Shown one piece after another: positions 5,569-5,749 of a stretch of DNA of 5,749 nt. The stretch is from Clostridiales bacterium UBA2658 (GTDB lineage: Bacteria > Bacillota > Clostridia > Oscillospirales > Oscillospiraceae). The stretch spans positions 10,622-16,370 of the forward strand of contig DEMY01000037.1 in the NCBI GenBank assembly GCA_002359425.1, written 5' to 3'. Made by a program: the position numbers and the translations under genes. The notes under the pieces are model-generated. The model ran no database searches, was not told the origin of the DNA, and saw nothing but the letters and a program-made list of their open reading frames with translations. Numbering within the stretch: position 1 is the stretch's first letter; the number at the start of each line of letters is the position of its first letter.

Positions 5569-5749
5569 ACTGGACACTCGTTTGGGAACACCTTTACATC
5601 GTTTTGATGTCGGTGGTTTTTTCCCTTGCAGCCGGGCTGCCGCTCGGCGTATGGGCCTATCTGAGTCCGCGGGCGCGCAAGCCCATTCTCGCCGTTTCGG
5701 ACCTTTTCCAGACCATCCCCTCGCTCGCGCTTCTGGGCGTCATCATGGT
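5565..5749 (+). CDS. Second osmoprotectant ABC permease (OpuCD type or permease/substrate-binding fusion), 5' part only
   Basis: The ATG at 5565-5567 overlaps the opuCB stop (ATGA) and has AAGGAG (5551-5556) 8 nt upstream. The frame stays open for 61 codons to the right edge. Residues about 9-32 are hydrophobic (YIVLMSVVFSLAAGLPLGVW), and DLFQTIPSLALLGVIM (46-61) matches the FQTIPS segment of OpuCB/OpuCD permeases. It is a second membrane subunit, so the transporter is probably heterodimeric. No substrate-binding protein gene lies between the two permeases, unlike the opuCA-CB-CC-CD order of Bacillus. The binding protein must be further right, either as a separate gene or fused to the C-terminus of this protein. 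The window cannot decide. Confidence 0.88.
   Translation, partial: MNWTLVWEHLYIVLMSVVFSLAAGLPLGVWAYLSPRARKPILAVSDLFQTIPSLALLGVIM

Overview
The window looks like chromosomal DNA of a moderately GC-rich Clostridia-type Firmicute, possibly Oscillospiraceae-like. This is inferred from strong AAGGAG/GGAGG ribosome binding sites, sigma-A-type promoters, an OpuC-type osmolyte transporter, an EF-G-like paralogue and a SGNH protein of a type I associate with gut Clostridia. There are no mobile elements, CRISPR arrays, rRNAs or tRNAs.

Left part (1-727), read leftward: the first 158 codons of a membrane- or lipid-anchored SGNH/GDSL-type hydrolase that runs off the left edge. It has its own near-consensus promoter (603-631) and a leader of about 120 nt carrying a 13-bp palindrome and a GC-rich hairpin. 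Just upstream of that promoter lies the intrinsic terminator (662-700) of the next gene.

Centre (728-2767), also leftward: a complete 679-aa EF-G-like translational GTPase with non-canonical GTPase motifs: GHGGNGKT for G1, DTPGY for G3 and SRID in place of NKxD. It is not housekeeping EF-G. Two or three promoters lie in the 353-bp divergent intergenic region (2768-3120).

Right part (3121-5749), rightward: an operon of a GntR/RCK_C regulator of BusR architecture, an OpuCA-type ABC ATPase with tandem CBS domains, an OpuCB-type permease, and the start of a second permease cut by the window edge. The last three genes are joined by ATGA start/stop overlaps. Only 46 bp without a terminator separate the regulator from opuCA, so all four are probably co-transcribed from the promoter at 3052-3080. 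A dyad over the -35 element and a palindrome near the expected transcription start are candidate operators for autoregulation.

Taken together, the operon looks like a compatible-solute (glycine betaine/carnitine/choline class) uptake system. Both the transcriptional regulator (RCK_C) and the ATPase (CBS pair) carry domain types known elsewhere to bind c-di-AMP. The testable idea is two-level control of osmolyte uptake by one second messenger. The individual families are known; a wholly new system is not evident.
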